Source: Globisporangium splendens
Taxonomy: Eukaryota; Oomycota; Peronosporomycetes; Pythiales; Pythiaceae
Length of the DNA stretch: 64,000 nucleotides
Direction of reading: 5' to 3'
Assembly (NCBI GenBank): GCA_006386115.1
Contig: VFIW01000142.1
Coordinates: 29,683 to 93,682 of the forward strand
Below the pieces are notes generated by a model that saw only the letters and a program-made list of their open reading frames with translations, ran no database searches and had not been told where the DNA came from. This document shows, piece after piece, positions 41,922-54,100 of this stretch. A program made the translations under genes and the position numbers. Position 1 is the first letter of the stretch; each line of letters begins with the position of its first letter.

Positions 41922-42550
41922 GGCGTGTGTGTGTGTGCCATCGCGAAACTATCCTTTCCCTCTCGGACGCCAATCACTGCGCGTTCCATCTGCAGCACAC
42001 CATATTCTCTGCTGTTGCTTTCAGCTTGGTGCTGTGTAGCATCGCGGGCGAAATTCTCTTTAGCACGTGCAGAGATTTCTGGAGATACTCCTTCTGGTGC
42101 GTCGTTCGTTGGATTGTCATTGGTGGCATGTATCTTGTACAGATGTTTGACCGTCCACATGCGCGGCATTGTTCGCATCATCGACGTCAGACCCAAAGGT
42201 ATGTCTGCAATGCAAAATACGAAAACTAGATCAAATAACCACACGCTTGTCAGAGAATGTAGAGAATTCGCACGCTACACACACACAATATGAACGGTAA
42301 CAGCGCAAGCACAAGTGACAAGCGATACTGGTGTTGTGATTCACGCACGAACGCTTGCGTCAAAGAAGACATAAATGCGTCTACGGACAGTCAAGCAGTT
42401 TTGTGCGTGCCAATCGAGGATCTTTGCACACTCCACACGTGCGCGCACTGCATCCACGCACAACCGCTTGGCCAACGCCAATTGACCTGCTCCACGGGTG
42501 CTGCGCATCAAGCCCGAGGACGTGTGCATCAAACTGAAGGAAGTAACTTA
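41900..42550 (-). CDS. Possible small mitochondrial gene, uL30m-like (tentative)
   Basis: An acceptor TTTGCATTGCAG (minus strand, about 42216-42205) opens an exon reading IPLGLTSMMRTMPRMWTVKHLYKIHA, then a polar tail (APEGVSPEISARAKENFARD). The TMPRMWTVKHLYKI stretch resembles the end of ribosomal protein L30 (NIPSVN...KVVKHLIRIK in the human mitochondrial protein). An upstream ATG near 42531 starts MHTSSGLMRSTRGAGQLALAKR, which could be a presequence. The donor joining the two was not resolved. Bracket and name are tentative. Confidence 0.3.
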
Positions 42551-42756
42551 AAAACTTAAGGTTTCACACTACAATTTATCAAAATGACTGAATCGATCAA
42601 GATTTTAAATTATAAACTAGAATAGATTAAATTACAAACTGAACTTTCCCGCCTATTCGGATATTTTTGCCGAATTACACGTATATTTCGAATAAAGTTC
42701 TGGACGTCTAGGATATACATTGTGTAGCTGGCTGCAATACATTTCTCGTCTCGAGA

Positions 42757-42930
42757 ATGAAGCAGAATCGAGACGTAATTGATGAAGACTCGGTTGAGAG
42801 CGACGCATCCTTCTACATCGGCAGCGAAGAGCCGGAGAGTGATACGCCTAATTGCAGCTCCAATGGGCTAGAAAGCAAGACATGTCGACTGCTCGCACCG
42901 AATGCGCACCTGATGTGTGAGGAGGCTTGA
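42757..42930 (+). CDS. Possible 57-codon acidic ORF
   Basis: ATG 42757 to TGA 42928-42930. MKQNRDVIDEDSVESDASFY and so on; very acidic N-terminus, Cys-containing end. It sits in AT-rich DNA next to the retrotransposon nest. It may be a remnant of a longer gene or of a transposable-element protein; no family recognised. Confidence 0.25.
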   Translation: MKQNRDVIDEDSVESDASFYIGSEEPESDTPNCSSNGLESKTCRLLAPNAHLMCEEA

Positions 42931-43270
42931 GTGTTTGATGGTAAATTGAGAAGTGAGATTGAGAAAACTGTTTAAGAAAAAAACTCAACTACTTCGTTGC
43001 TAGTCCTTGCTCCCCTTGGGGCTCTTCCTACTCGTGTTCTTTCACTTGCGTGCTACTTGATTTTTTACTGGATTTTTTACTGGATTTTCTCATATCTGAT
43101 TTTCCTTCATTTTGTGTGGACAGGAGGGCTTCTGAGATAACAGATGGATTCTCGTCCTATCTTTACCTATGCATAAACATACAATCATTCCTAAATATGT
43201 CGTAATCATCTACCAACATTCTGATGTAACGAAATATTGGTACATTGTACCATCATGGTACCGTCGACCC

Positions 43271-44153
43271 TTACATCCTCCCGCGATTGACTTCTCGTTG
43301 GAGCTGTTGATATTCTCCGATGAGAACATTCCAATGGGAGACGTTTTTGACGTTGTCTTCATTTTCCCAAGTGGCTTCGTTCTCAGGATAGCCGTGCCAC
43401 TTTATCAACCATTGCGTCTTGCGGTTTACTCGGCGTTGGCGAAGTAACTTCTCGACGATATACATCTCGTCGCCGGTATCTTCATCAATGTAGACGCGTG
43501 ATGCTTTCGGGAGCAGTCGTGTTTTGAAGCGGTCATGATTCGGCACATAGTGAGATAAGATGTCAACGTTAAACGACGGAATCATCCTCTTCATGCGACT
43601 TGGCAGTTTTAACTTGGCGACGTTGTCGTCGATCATCTTCTCAATCGGAAACGGTCCAATCTTCCTTGCCGCAAGTTTGGCTCTTTTCACTTCGATGTCT
43701 TGTGCCGCGTGTTGAAGCGACATGCGACGTGTGTCGAGCATCACTAAGTCTCCAGTCTTGAATGTGACGTTGCTTCGCTTTTGGTCGTAGTAGCGTTTCT
43801 GAGACTCTTGTGCTTGCTTAAGTTGCTTCTTCGCTTTGTCAATTATCTTTTCTCTCTCATCGTGGAAGGTTTTTGCAATCTCAGCAAGATCGGTTGTTTC
43901 TTTGCGTTTGCTTATATTACTTGCTGCGGGTAGACCCACCGGATGACGCTCCTTACGTCCAGTGTCGATTTCAAACGGCGAAAGTCCAGTTGAAGCGCTG
44001 GTTAATGTTGCATGAGCGTACTCTGTCGTTGCCAGTTTTTCTGACCAGTCACTACCGTGGTACGATGTCATGCACCGAAGAGCGTCTTCCAATATCAGGT
44101 TTTGTCGTTCAGTTTGACCATCAGCTTGGGCACGATGTGACGTGGTCATGTTC
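43271..44153 (-). mobile_element. Element A: remnant of a Ty3/gypsy retrotransposon (integrase end plus chromodomain)
   Basis: A minus-strand frame, open from 44153 down to TAA at 43271, encodes the end of an integrase core (SHRAQADGQTERQN, the DGQTE segment), the usual post-core region (KTGDLVMLDTRR, KIGPFPIEKMIDD, FNVDILSHYVP) and a chromodomain (YIVEKLLRQRRVNRKTQWLI, WHGYPENEATWE). The chromodomain places it among chromoviruses. The frame is cut at 44153/44154 by the insertion of element B1, and the rest of pol is not seen in the window. No LTR could be defined downstream of its stop. It belongs to a different family from B and C. Confidence 0.85.
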
Positions 44154-44701
44154 TGTAACGGGGTCACACGCTAAGCTGCACCGCAGGAACTTAGCTCAAT
44201 CTGTTGGCATTGGACTGAGTCCGCATGCAACTAAAGTTTCCGTACCTAGCTACGAGAAACACCAAAGCAGCCGAGCCATTAGGTTCGCCGCACTTTCTCG
44301 AACCACAAAGGTAGCCAAGCTACTCTGATTAGAGGTCGGTCACAGACACGACTCTCATAGGCTAAAACTATATGCTTTTAGACCAATTGAATAACACGGC
44401 AATTCAGAGCCATTCACTTATGTCCACATTGAAATAAGCGGAAGTTCACTATGCTAGATAGTGAACTAAAGATAACTCAGGGTGTCCTGCAGAGGGCAAC
44501 CCCCAACAAATAAACAGTTCCATTTTTACCTCTGACTAAGCCTTTAGTTATTGACGGTTACTCTATAGAGATCTATAGGTAACCGATCGTTGCACTGCAG
44601 GAAGCAGGCAACAGCTCTTGGAACAGAGTCCTTGAGAGAAGTCGTGCACACGCTTCCTCACACACGTACCGTGCTGCGTAACTCGGAAGTGTCCGGTTAC
44701 A
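44154..44701 (+). repeat. 5' LTR of element B1
   Basis: 548 bp with ends TGTAAC...GTTACA. It is followed, two bases later, by TGGTAGCACTCG, a primer-binding site complementary to the 3' end of initiator-Met-type tRNA (TGCTACCA). Confidence 0.85.
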
Positions 44702-44773
44702 ACTGGTAGCACTCGTAGTCAATCTACGACCCGGCAGAGGTGACTGCCTGAATCGCTTCCTCAAGGATTCATC

Positions 44774-45923
44774 ATGGCGTCAATTGACCCTGCGCAGTTC
44801 CCGCACCTCTCGGCTGAACACCGGAGTGTGCTGACCCGAATGGCACAAGCTCTAGACGTCGCCGGAGCAGCAAATCTTTCGACTCGAGCAGTTCGAGAAC
44901 TTCTCGAACGCTCAGCGCCTCGAAGGAGAGCGAAGTGCGCAAGCACAAATGCAAGCCACCGCAAGCTTGACCGCAGAGATGCTGCGCTCAGCTGCTGAGT
45001 CGCGTGAAGCGCTCGAGCGAGTGGTATCTGTGGTTGCTGGTGCAGCCACGTCTTTGTCGAGTGCGGCTGCTGCGCCTCAGACACCCACGTCCCAAACTCC
45101 CCGCCCAAGAGCTGTCAAGATTGACGCTCCGAAATTCGATGGTGCGGATGGCGACAAGCTCATCCACTGGCTACTCGCCGTGGAGCGTTGCGCCAAGGCT
45201 CAGCTCATCGACAGCAACGAGCAGATGGTGTCTTTCGCCATCTCGAACCTGCGCGGTCGAGCGTCGGAATGGGCATTCTCGACGTTGCTCGCCGATGAGT
45301 GTGCGTTCGACACGTGGGATATTTTCCGTGCGAAAATCACCGCCATGTATCAGCCTCCGAACAGCGAAGTGCTGTTGCAAGGTCGTTTCTTCTCCTTGAG
45401 ACAAGGGAAGCTCTCGCTGGAACGATACATCCAGGAGATGAGAAGCCTATGCGCGGCGATCACGATCAGCCCTTTGCCTGAGTCCGTGAAAGTGCCTGCG
45501 TTTCTCAACGGCCTCAACAGTGGACCAGCGCGTCAGGAGCTGTACCGACGCTTGCCGGCCACGATGGAAGATGCGATCCGCATTGCGCTCGTTGAGCAGC
45601 AATCATTCAGAGTCAGTCGACCTGATTGGAACGCTGGCCGCCACAATGGTGCGCATACCAGCCACCGAGCAGTCACGAACAGCCAGCGCTTCCATGGCCC
45701 GATGCCAATGGATCTTAGCAGTGCCGAAGTGACCTGCTTCAATTGTGGCAAGCGAGGACACTATCAGTCGAAGTGTCCCGCTCCAAGGCAGTCCGCTCCT
45801 CGCACTGGAAATCAGGCGAGAGACTACCAACCGCCGCGCGGTACCACGCTCATCGAGGTGGCAGATCCGCTGCGGCAAGAAAGGGAAACGGAACGTCTCA
45901 GTAGAAGCGGGACGCTCTACTGA
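44774..45923 (+). pseudogene. Element B1 gag (frameshifted)
   Basis: Begins MASIDPAQFPHLSAEH like the intact copy in B2. A 29-nt deletion then shifts the frame within 30 codons; the rest is in another frame, including the zinc knuckle CFNCGKRGHYQSKC. A second one-base change before the end spoils the frame again. Confidence 0.85.
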
Positions 45924-48900
45924 GACGGACTCTATAGCTTCGGCGTCGCCGACTACTAGAGTCGTGCAGATGGGAAGCTTAGTCCCAGGAGCTCTTGGCA
46001 ACAAGGCTCCGAGTGAGATGTTGGTATATAGCGCCGATGTGAAGGGCTATGAGAAGAAAATGACGGTTCTTGTTGACTGCGGTGCGTCACAGAACTTCGT
46101 CTCTAAGTCAGCTCTGAAACAGAGTCTGCAAGCGTATGAGCGACTTGTCCACACTGGCAAGCGCGAGAAGATGATCGTACGTCTGGCCGATGGGTCGACA
46201 GTACACACTGAAGGAGTTCGAGTTGAACTCTCTTTCAGATTTTGCGACTTTGTCTGCAAAGAAACCTTCGTAGTACTAGCGATGGGGTCGAAGTACGACC
46301 TCATCCTAGGAATGCCTTGGCTGGCGAAACATCAGCCTTGGATCGATTGGCGAGCACGCACAATCGGGAGCTCCACCCCTTCCTCTGATGAAGAGCGAAG
46401 ATTGCGGGAATATTTCCACGCTATGGATGTGAGCGTTGAACACGCTGCGGCAGGGAGCCAGGTAGCCCAGTTTGTGCGGAAGCGCCAGAAAGTCCAGACG
46501 TGGACACTGGTGCGCAAGTGTGCGGCTCCAGAGCATCCGAGCCAGCCCCCGCAAGTGACAGCGACAGTACAGGTGTACACGCGTCAGCCAGCTCGTACCA
46601 CCCTGACGGTGCAGTACTGGAGCTCAGAACCGCGAGGTCGCGTGTTCGCATCAACCGACGAGGGCGACGCAAGTTGTCAGCTCGCAAGAGAGACAGTGCA
46701 TTGGCATCTGTTGCTGAGGAAACGGCCGCCTCGCACACGATTGCCCCATCTCTCAACGCAGCTGCAGCTTCGCTGCGCGCCTTTGACAGGATCTCGGATC
46801 CGTCGATAGATCGCGCTCACGTTGACGTGGCACTCAGACGCGCGAAGCGCAGTCCGGAAGCAAACGCATCAGACGAAGTGTTCTTCGCTGAATTTGCGGC
46901 GCTCCATGAGCTGCCGAGTACCGTTGAGGCGATCGTATCCCTCGAAGAAATGAGCTTGAGCTCTTTCTTACGGATCTAGAGCGTGATCAGATCCGCGAGA
47001 TCGTCGTTCCTACCGCGTTTACGCGTAGCGAACTGTGCACCTCGTCCACTGCGGATGAGAGTGTTTTGGAGTCAGACAAACAGAGGCGGTTTGCTGCTCA
47101 GGACTGGGACGCCGTGAAAGGCAGTCCATACTTTGACTTGTTGTGGGAGTTCAAAGATGTGTTCCCCGACAAAGTGCCAAGTGCCCTGCCCGTTGACCGT
47201 GGCGTACGGCACGAGATCGATCTCGAGCCCGGGAGCAAATATTGCGTGACCAGACAATGGCCGCTGCCCCGCGAGCAGGTTGAGGCTATCGACGAGTTCT
47301 TCGCGAAACGAGCCCTCGCCGGTCATGTGAGAGAAAGCAAGTCTCCACATAGCTCACCCACGTTTTGTGTGCGGAAAGCGACTGGTGGCTGGCGCATTGT
47401 TCACGCTTTCAACAAGCTGAACGCCGCCACCATTCCGGCACAAACACCGATCCCAAGAAAGGATGTCTTGATCGACTCCATGGGCGGCTCAACTGTGTTC
47501 TCAGCATTGGATCTGATGGATGGGTTCTATCAGATCCTCATGCGAGAGAGTGACGTTCCCTTGACGGCAGTAAGCACACCCAGCGGAATGCTGTGGGAGT
47601 GGCTCGTTATGCCGCAAGGTCTGAAGAATGCACCAGCGACGTTCAATCGTCTGGTAACGCATCTTCTGCGTCCTCATCGTGCGTACGCACCGAGCTACTT
47701 CGATGACATCTTCGTGCACAGTCGTGCCGAAGGAGATCTCAGCGCCGTTGACGTGCACAAGAGACATTTGCGCTCAGTGTTGCAGTGCTTACGAGACAAC
47801 AGTCTGTATTGCAACCTGAAGAAGTGCATCTTTGGCGCCTCAGAGATACCGATCCTGGGCTGCTATGTTGGCAAAGCTGGAGTCCGCGCGGACCCAGAGA
47901 AGATCAAGGCGATCGCCGACTGGCCGATCCCAAAGAACGTCAAGGATTTGCGCAAGTGGCTTGGCTTGGCAAACTATTTGCACAAGTACAGCCACAACTA
48001 CGCGGCGAGAGTCCGTCCGCTCACGCATCTCTTGAAAAAGGATGTCGAATGGGACTGGACCAACGATGTCATGAATGCATTCATTGACGTGAAGGAGTCG
48101 CTTGTTCGCGCTCCTGTCCTGGCGTTGCCGGACCACACGAAAGCTTTCAGTGTCGTGTGCGATGCCAGCGATTTTGCAATCGGCTGTGCGCTGATGCAGA
48201 AGGATGATGACGGCCATGAGCGCGTCGTATCATACCAAAGCAGACTGCTTAAAGCAGCTGAAAAGAACTATCCTGTGCACGACAAGGAGCTGCTTGCGAT
48301 CAAGTACGCTCTCTTGAAGTTCAGGGTCCACCTTTTGGGTGCGACACCGTTTGTTGTGTACACGGATCACGCGTCCTTGCGGACCGCGATTAATTCTCCC
48401 CATTTGTCGCAGCGAATGGCGCGATGGCTTGCATTCTTCTCCGAGTTCAACTTTCGGGTCGAATACAAGCCGGGAAAGGAAAATGTTCTGGCGGACGCGC
48501 TTTCGCGCCGTCCAGATTACGAGTCGAGCGTTGACAACAGCGCCGACGCTCTGTGTTCGGAGCGCGCTCCTGATCTCATGCATCTGAGCATCAGTCGAGT
48601 GCAAACAAAGCTCAAGGACAATATTCAGTCGCTTTATCCAAAGGACGATGAATGTCGCTTGTTGATTGCTCACTTTGACGGCTCGTCGAAAGAGTCATTG
48701 CCTGCCAAACTCGAGTCAAAGCTTGCTCGGTTTAGTTATCACGACGGGTTGTTGTGGCATCAACTGTCCAACTTCGATTACCCGCGTGTGTATGTACCGC
48801 ATGACCAGGATCTGAAACTTTCGATCCTTCATGAGTTTCACGATGCGCCAGCGAGTGGGCATCTGGGGCGTGAAAAGACCTTCTTGCAAGTGTCCAATGT

Positions 48901-49367
48901 GTTTTGGTGGCCACACCAATACAAATGGGTGGCCAATTATGTACGTTCATGCGAACAGTGCCAGCGTGTGAAGCCTGCGGGCAAGAACAAAGCGCCGCTG
49001 CATCCGCTGCCGATTCCGCAAGATTGCTGGAAGTCGGTCAGCATGGATTTCGTCTTCGGTTTCCCGGAAGACAAGGCGCGCAACACAGGCGTCGTCGTGT
49101 TCGTCGACCGACTGAGCAAAATGGTGCATGTTGCGCCTGTGCGCAAGCATGTCACTGTCCAAGAGACGGCGTGCCTATTTTTAGAGCACGTGTTCCGCTA
49201 TCACGGCTTGCCCGAGTCTATTGTATCAGACCGGGACCCGCGTTTCACCGCTGCCTTTTTGGCGCGATCTCTTTCGCCTGCTCGGCACTGATCTGGCGAT
49301 GTCCACTGCCGGTCACCCCGAGACAGACGGGCAAACCGAGCGCGTGAACCGTGTCGTCGAGGATATT
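45924..49367 (+). pseudogene. Element B1 pol, part 1 (protease to integrase core; broken)
   Basis: Protease (VLVDCGASQNF, ILGMPWL), RT (YFDDIFVHS near 47700), RNase H (CDASDFAIGCALMQ), integrase zinc finger and core (SDRDPRF near 49229). At least three frame breaks relative to B2. The longest intact piece runs 47066-49291. The sequence stops at GAGGATATT where B2 is inserted and resumes at 55758. Confidence 0.85.
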
Positions 49368-49915
49368 TGTAACGGGGTCACACGCTAAGTTGCACCGCAG
49401 CAACTTAGCTCAATCTGTTGGCATTGGACTAAGTCCGCATGCAACTAAAGTTTCCGTACTTAGCTACGAGAAACACCAAAGCAGCCGATCCATTAGGTTC
49501 GCCGCACTTACTCGAACCACAAAGGTAGCCAAGCTACTCTGATTAGAGGTCGGTCACAGACACGACTCTCATAGGCTAAAACTATATGCTTTTAGACCAA
49601 TTGAATAACACGGCAATTCAGAGCCATTCACTTATGTCCACATTGAAATAAGCGGAAGTTCACTATGCTAGATAGTGAACTAAAGATAACTCAGGGTGTC
49701 CTGCAGAGGGCAACCCCCAACAAATAAACAGTTCCATTTTTACCTCTGACTAAGTCTTTAGTTATTGACGGTTACTCTATAGAGATCTATAGGTAACCGA
49801 TCGTTGCACTGCAGGAAGCAGGCAACAGCTCTTGGAACAGAGTCCTTGAGAGAAGTCGTGCACACGCTTCCTCACACACGTACCGTGCTGCGTAACTCGG
49901 AAGTGTCCGGTTACA
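49368..49915 (+). repeat. 5' LTR of element B2
   Basis: 548 bp, TGTAAC...GTTACA. Contains a perfect 10-bp palindrome pair AGTTCACTAT...ATAGTGAACT (about 49658-49682). A TATA-like AACTATATGC lies near 49580. Confidence 0.88.
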
Positions 49916-49917
49916 AC

Positions 49918-49930
49918 TGGTAGCACTCGT
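49918..49930 (+). other. Primer-binding site of element B2
   Basis: TGGTAGCACTCG, two bases after the LTR end; the first eight bases are complementary to the 3' end of eukaryotic initiator tRNA-Met. Confidence 0.6.
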
Positions 49931-49987
49931 AGTCAATCTACGACCCGGCAGAGGTGACTGCCTGAATCGCTTCCTCAAGGATTCATC

Positions 49988-51148
49988 ATGGCGTCAATTG
50001 ACCCTGCGCAGTTCCCGCACCTCTCGGCTGAACACCGGAGTGTGCTGACCCGAATGGCACAAGCTCTAGGCGACCAAGTCGCGCTAGAGTTGCTCTCGGC
50101 GTCGCCGGAGCAGCAAATCTTTCGACTCGAGCAGTTCGAGAACTTCTCGAACGCTCAGCGCCTCGAAGGAGAGCGAAGTGCGCAAGCACAAATGCAAGCC
50201 ACCGCAAGCTTGACCGCAGAGATGCTGCGCTCAGCTGCTGAGTCGCGTGAAGCGCTCGAGCGAGTGGTATCTGTGGTTGCTGGTGCAGCCACGTCTTTGT
50301 CGAGTGCGGCTGCTGCGCCTCAGACACCCACGTCCCAAACTCCCCGCCCAAGAGCTGTCAAGATTGACGCTCCGAAATTCGATGGTGCGGATGGCGACAA
50401 GCTCATCCACTGGCTACTCGCCGTGGAGCGTTGCGCCAAGGCTCAGCTCATCGACAGCAACGAGCAGATGGTGTCTTTCGCCATCTCGAACCTGCGCGGT
50501 CGAGCGTCGGAATGGGCATTCTCGACGTTGCTCGCCGATGAGTGTGCGTTCGACACGTGGGATATTTTCCGTGCGAAAATCACCGCCATGTATCAGCCTC
50601 CGAACAACGAAGTGCTGTTGCAAGGTCGTTTCTTCTCCTTGAGACAAGGGAAGCTCTCGCTGGAACGATACATCCAGGAGATGAGAAGCCTATGCGCGGC
50701 GATCACGATCAGCCCTTTGCCTGAGTCTGTGAAAGTGCCTGCGTTTCTCAACGGCCTCAACAGTGGACCAGCGCGTCAGGAGCTGTACCGACGCTTGCCG
50801 GCCACGATGGAAGATGCGATCCGCATTGCGCTCGTTGAGCAGCAATCATTCAGAGTCAGTCGACCTGATTGGAACGCTGGCCGCCACAATGGTGCGCATA
50901 CCAGCCACCGAGCAGTCACGAACGGACAGCGCTTCCATGGCCCGATGCCAATGGATCTTAGCAGCGCCGAAGTGGTCTGCTTCAATTGTGGCAAGCGAGG
51001 ACACTATCAGTCGAAGTGTCCCGCTCCAAGGCAGTCCGCTCCTCGCACTGGAAATCAGGCGAGAGACTACCAACCGCCGCGCGGTAACCACGCTCATCGA
51101 GGTGGCAGATCCGCTGCGGCAAGAAAGGGAAACGGAACGTCTCAGTAG
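49988..51148 (+). CDS. gag: Element B2 Gag
   Basis: 386 residues, first ATG after the primer-binding site. A helical N-terminal part (FPHLSAEHRSVLTRMAQAL), then the retrotransposon Gag domain (HWLLAVERCAKAQ, FAISNLRGRASEWAFSTL, FFSLRQGKLSLERYIQEMR, VPAFLNGLNSGPARQELY) and one CCHC zinc knuckle CFNCGKRGHYQSKC near residue 330. It packages the RNA and forms the particle. It ends at TAG 51146-51148, which lies inside the frameshift hairpin. The other copy in the window (B1) is frameshifted. Confidence 0.92.
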   Translation: MASIDPAQFPHLSAEHRSVLTRMAQALGDQVALELLSASPEQQIFRLEQFENFSNAQRLEGERSAQAQMQATASLTAEMLRSAAESREALERVVSVVAGAATSLSSAAAAPQTPTSQTPRPRAVKIDAPKFDGADGDKLIHWLLAVERCAKAQLIDSNEQMVSFAISNLRGRASEWAFSTLLADECAFDTWDIFRAKITAMYQPPNNEVLLQGRFFSLRQGKLSLERYIQEMRSLCAAITISPLPESVKVPAFLNGLNSGPARQELYRRLPATMEDAIRIALVEQQSFRVSRPDWNAGRHNGAHTSHRAVTNGQRFHGPMPMDLSSAEVVCFNCGKRGHYQSKCPAPRQSAPRTGNQARDYQPPRGNHAHRGGRSAAARKGNGTSQ

Positions 51149-51170
51149 AAGCGGGACGCTCTACTGAGAC
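51127..51170 (+). promoter_or_regulatory. -1 ribosomal frameshift signal, gag to pol, element B2
   Basis: Slippery heptamer G GGA AAC (51127-51133) in the gag frame, a 5-nt spacer, then a hairpin with stem GTCTCAGTAG/CTACTGAGAC (51139-51148 with 51161-51170) extended by AGCG/CGCT around a GGA loop with one bulged A. A -1 slip puts the ribosome exactly into the pol frame. The gag stop codon is in the stem. Confidence 0.8.
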
Positions 51171-54100
51171 GGACTCTATAGCTTCGGCATCGCCGACTAC
51201 TAGAGTCGTGCAGATGGGAAGCTTAGTCCCAGGAGCTCTTGGCAACAAGGCTCCGAGTGAGATGTTGGTATATAGCGCCGATGTGAAGGGCTATGAGAAG
51301 AAAATGACGGTTCTTGTTGACTGCGGTGCGTCACAGAACTTCGTCTCTAAGTCAGCTCTGAAACAGAGTCTGCAAGCGTATGAGCGACTTGTCCACACTG
51401 GCAAGCGCGAGAAGATGATCGTACGTCTGGCCGATGGGTCGACAGTACACACTGAAGGAGTTCGAGTTGAACTCTCTTTCAGATTTTGCGACTTTGTCTG
51501 CAAAGAAACATTCGTAGTACTAGCGATGGGGTCGAAGTACGACCTCATCCTAGGAATGCCTTGGCTGGCGAAACATCAGCCTTGGATCGATTGGCGAGCA
51601 CGCACAATCGGGAGCTCCACCCCTTCCTCTGGTGAAGAGCGAAGATTGCGGGAATATTTCCACGCTATGGATGTGAGCATTAAACACGCTGCGGCAGGGA
51701 GCCCAGCTGGAAGACACGCGGCGGCAGGTAGCCCCGCTTCAAGCGCACACGCTGCGGCAGGGAGCCCGGCTGGAAGACACGCGGCGGCAGGTAGCCCCGC
51801 TTCAAACACACACGCTGCGGCAGAGAGCCCAGCAAGAAGATGCGCTGAGGCAGGTAGCCCAGCGAAGCGATACACTGTGGCAGGTAGCCCAGTTTGTGCG
51901 GAAGCGCCAGAAAGTCCAGACGTGGACACTGGTGCGCAAGTGTGCGGCTCCAGAGCATCTGAGCCAGCCCCCGCAAGTGACAGCGACAGTACAGGTGTAC
52001 ACGCGTCAGCCAGCTCGTACCACCCTGACGGTGCAGTACTGGAGCTCAGAACCGCGAGGTCGCGTGTTCGCATCAACCGACGAGGGCGACGCAAGTTGTC
52101 AGCTCGCAAGAGAGACAGTGCATTGGCATCTGTTGCTGAGGAAACGGCCGCCTCGCACACGATTGCCCCATCTCTCGACGCAGCTGCAGCTTCGCTGCGC
52201 GCCTTTGACAGGATCTCGGATCCGTCGATAGATCGCGCTCACGTTGACGTGGCACTCAGACGCGCAAAGCGCAGTCCGGAAGCAAACGCAACAGACGAAG
52301 TGTTCTTCGCTGAATTTGCGGCGCTCCATGGGCTGCCGAGTACCGTTGAGGCGATCGTATCCCTCGAAGAAATGAGCTTCGAGCTCTTTCTTACGGAGCT
52401 AGAGCGTGATCAGATCCGCGAGATCGTCGTTCCTACCGCGTTTACGCGTAGCGAACTGTGCACCTCGTCCACTGCGGATGAGAGTGTTTTGGAGTCAGAC
52501 AAACAGAGGCGGTTTGCTGCTCAGGACTGGGACGCCGTGAAAGGCAGTCCATACTTTGACTTGTTGTGGGAGTTCAAAGATGTGTTCCCCGACAAAGTGC
52601 CAAGTGCCCTGCCCGTTGACCGTGGCGTACGGCACGAGATCGATCTCGAGCCCGGGAGCAAATATTGCGTGACCAGACAATGGCCGCTGCCCCGCGAGCA
52701 GGTTGAGGCTATCGACGAGTTCTTCGCGAAACGAGCCCTCGCCGGTCATGTGAGAGAAAGCAAGTCTCCACATAGCTCACCCACGTTTTGTGTGCGGAAA
52801 GCGACTGGTGGCTGGCGCATTGTTCACGCTTTCAACAAGCTGAACGCCGCCACCATTCCGGCACAAACACCGATCCCAAGAAAGGATGTCTTGATCGACT
52901 CCATGGGCGGCTCAACTGTGTTCTCAGCATTGGATCTGATGGATGGGTTCTATCAGATCCTCATGCGAGAGAGTGACGTTCCCTTGACGGCAGTAAGCAC
53001 ACCCAGCGGAATGCTGTGGGAGTGGCTCGTTATGCCGCAAGGTCTGAAGAATGCACCAGCGACGTTCAATCGTCTGGTAACGCATCTTCTGCGTCCTCAT
53101 CGTGCGTACGCACCGAGCTACTTCGATGACATCTTCGTGCACAGTCGTGCCGAAGGAGATCTCAGAGCCGTTGACGTGCACAAGAGACATTTGCGCTCAG
53201 TGTTGCAGTGCTTACGAGACAACAGTCTGTATTGCAACCTGAAGAAGTGCATCTTTGGCGCCTCAGAGATTCCGATCCTGGGCTGCTATGTTGGCAAAGC
53301 TGGAGTCCGCGCGGACCCAGAGAAGATCAAGGCGATCGCCGACTGGCCGATCCCAAAGAACGTCAAGGATTTGCGCAAGTGGCTTGGCTTGGCAAACTAT
53401 TTGCACAAGTACAGCCACAACTATGCGGCGAGAGTCCGTCCACTCACGCATCTCTTGAAAAAGGATGTCGAATGGGACTGGACCAGCGATGTCATGAATG
53501 CATTCATTGACGTGAAGGAGTCGCTTGTTCGCGCTCCTGTCCTGGCGTTGCCGGACCACACGAAAGCTTTCAGTGTCGTGTGCGATGCCAGCGATTTTGC
53601 AATTGGCTGTGCGCTGATGCAGAAGGATGATGACGGCCATGAGCGCGTCGTATCATACCAAAGCAGACTGCTTAAAGCAGCTGAAAAGAACTATCCTGTG
53701 CACGACAAGGAGCTGCTTGCGATCAAGTACGCTCTCTTGAAGTTCAGGGTCCACCTTTTGGGTGCGACACCGTTCGTTGTGTACACGGATCACGCGTCCT
53801 TGCGGACCGCGATTAATTCCCCCCATTTATCGCAGCGAATGGCGCGATGGCTTGCATTCTTCTCCGAGTTCAACTTTCGGGTCGAATACAAGCCGGGAAA
53901 GGAAAATGTTCTGGCGGACGCGCTTTCGCGCCGTCCAGATTACGAGTCGAGCGTTGACAACAGCGCCGACGCTCTGTGTTCAGAGCGCGCTCCTGATCTC
54001 ATGCATCTGAGCATCAGTCGAGTGCAAACAAAGCTCAAGGACAATATTCAGTCGCTTTATCCAAAGGACGATGAATGTCGCTTGTTGATTGCTCACTTTG

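Noticed and set aside
43003..43100. Repeated ATTTTTTACTGG words left of element A as its LTR
   Set aside because: Only a short tandem repeat; no TG...CA boundaries, no second copy and no adjacent polypurine tract could be shown.
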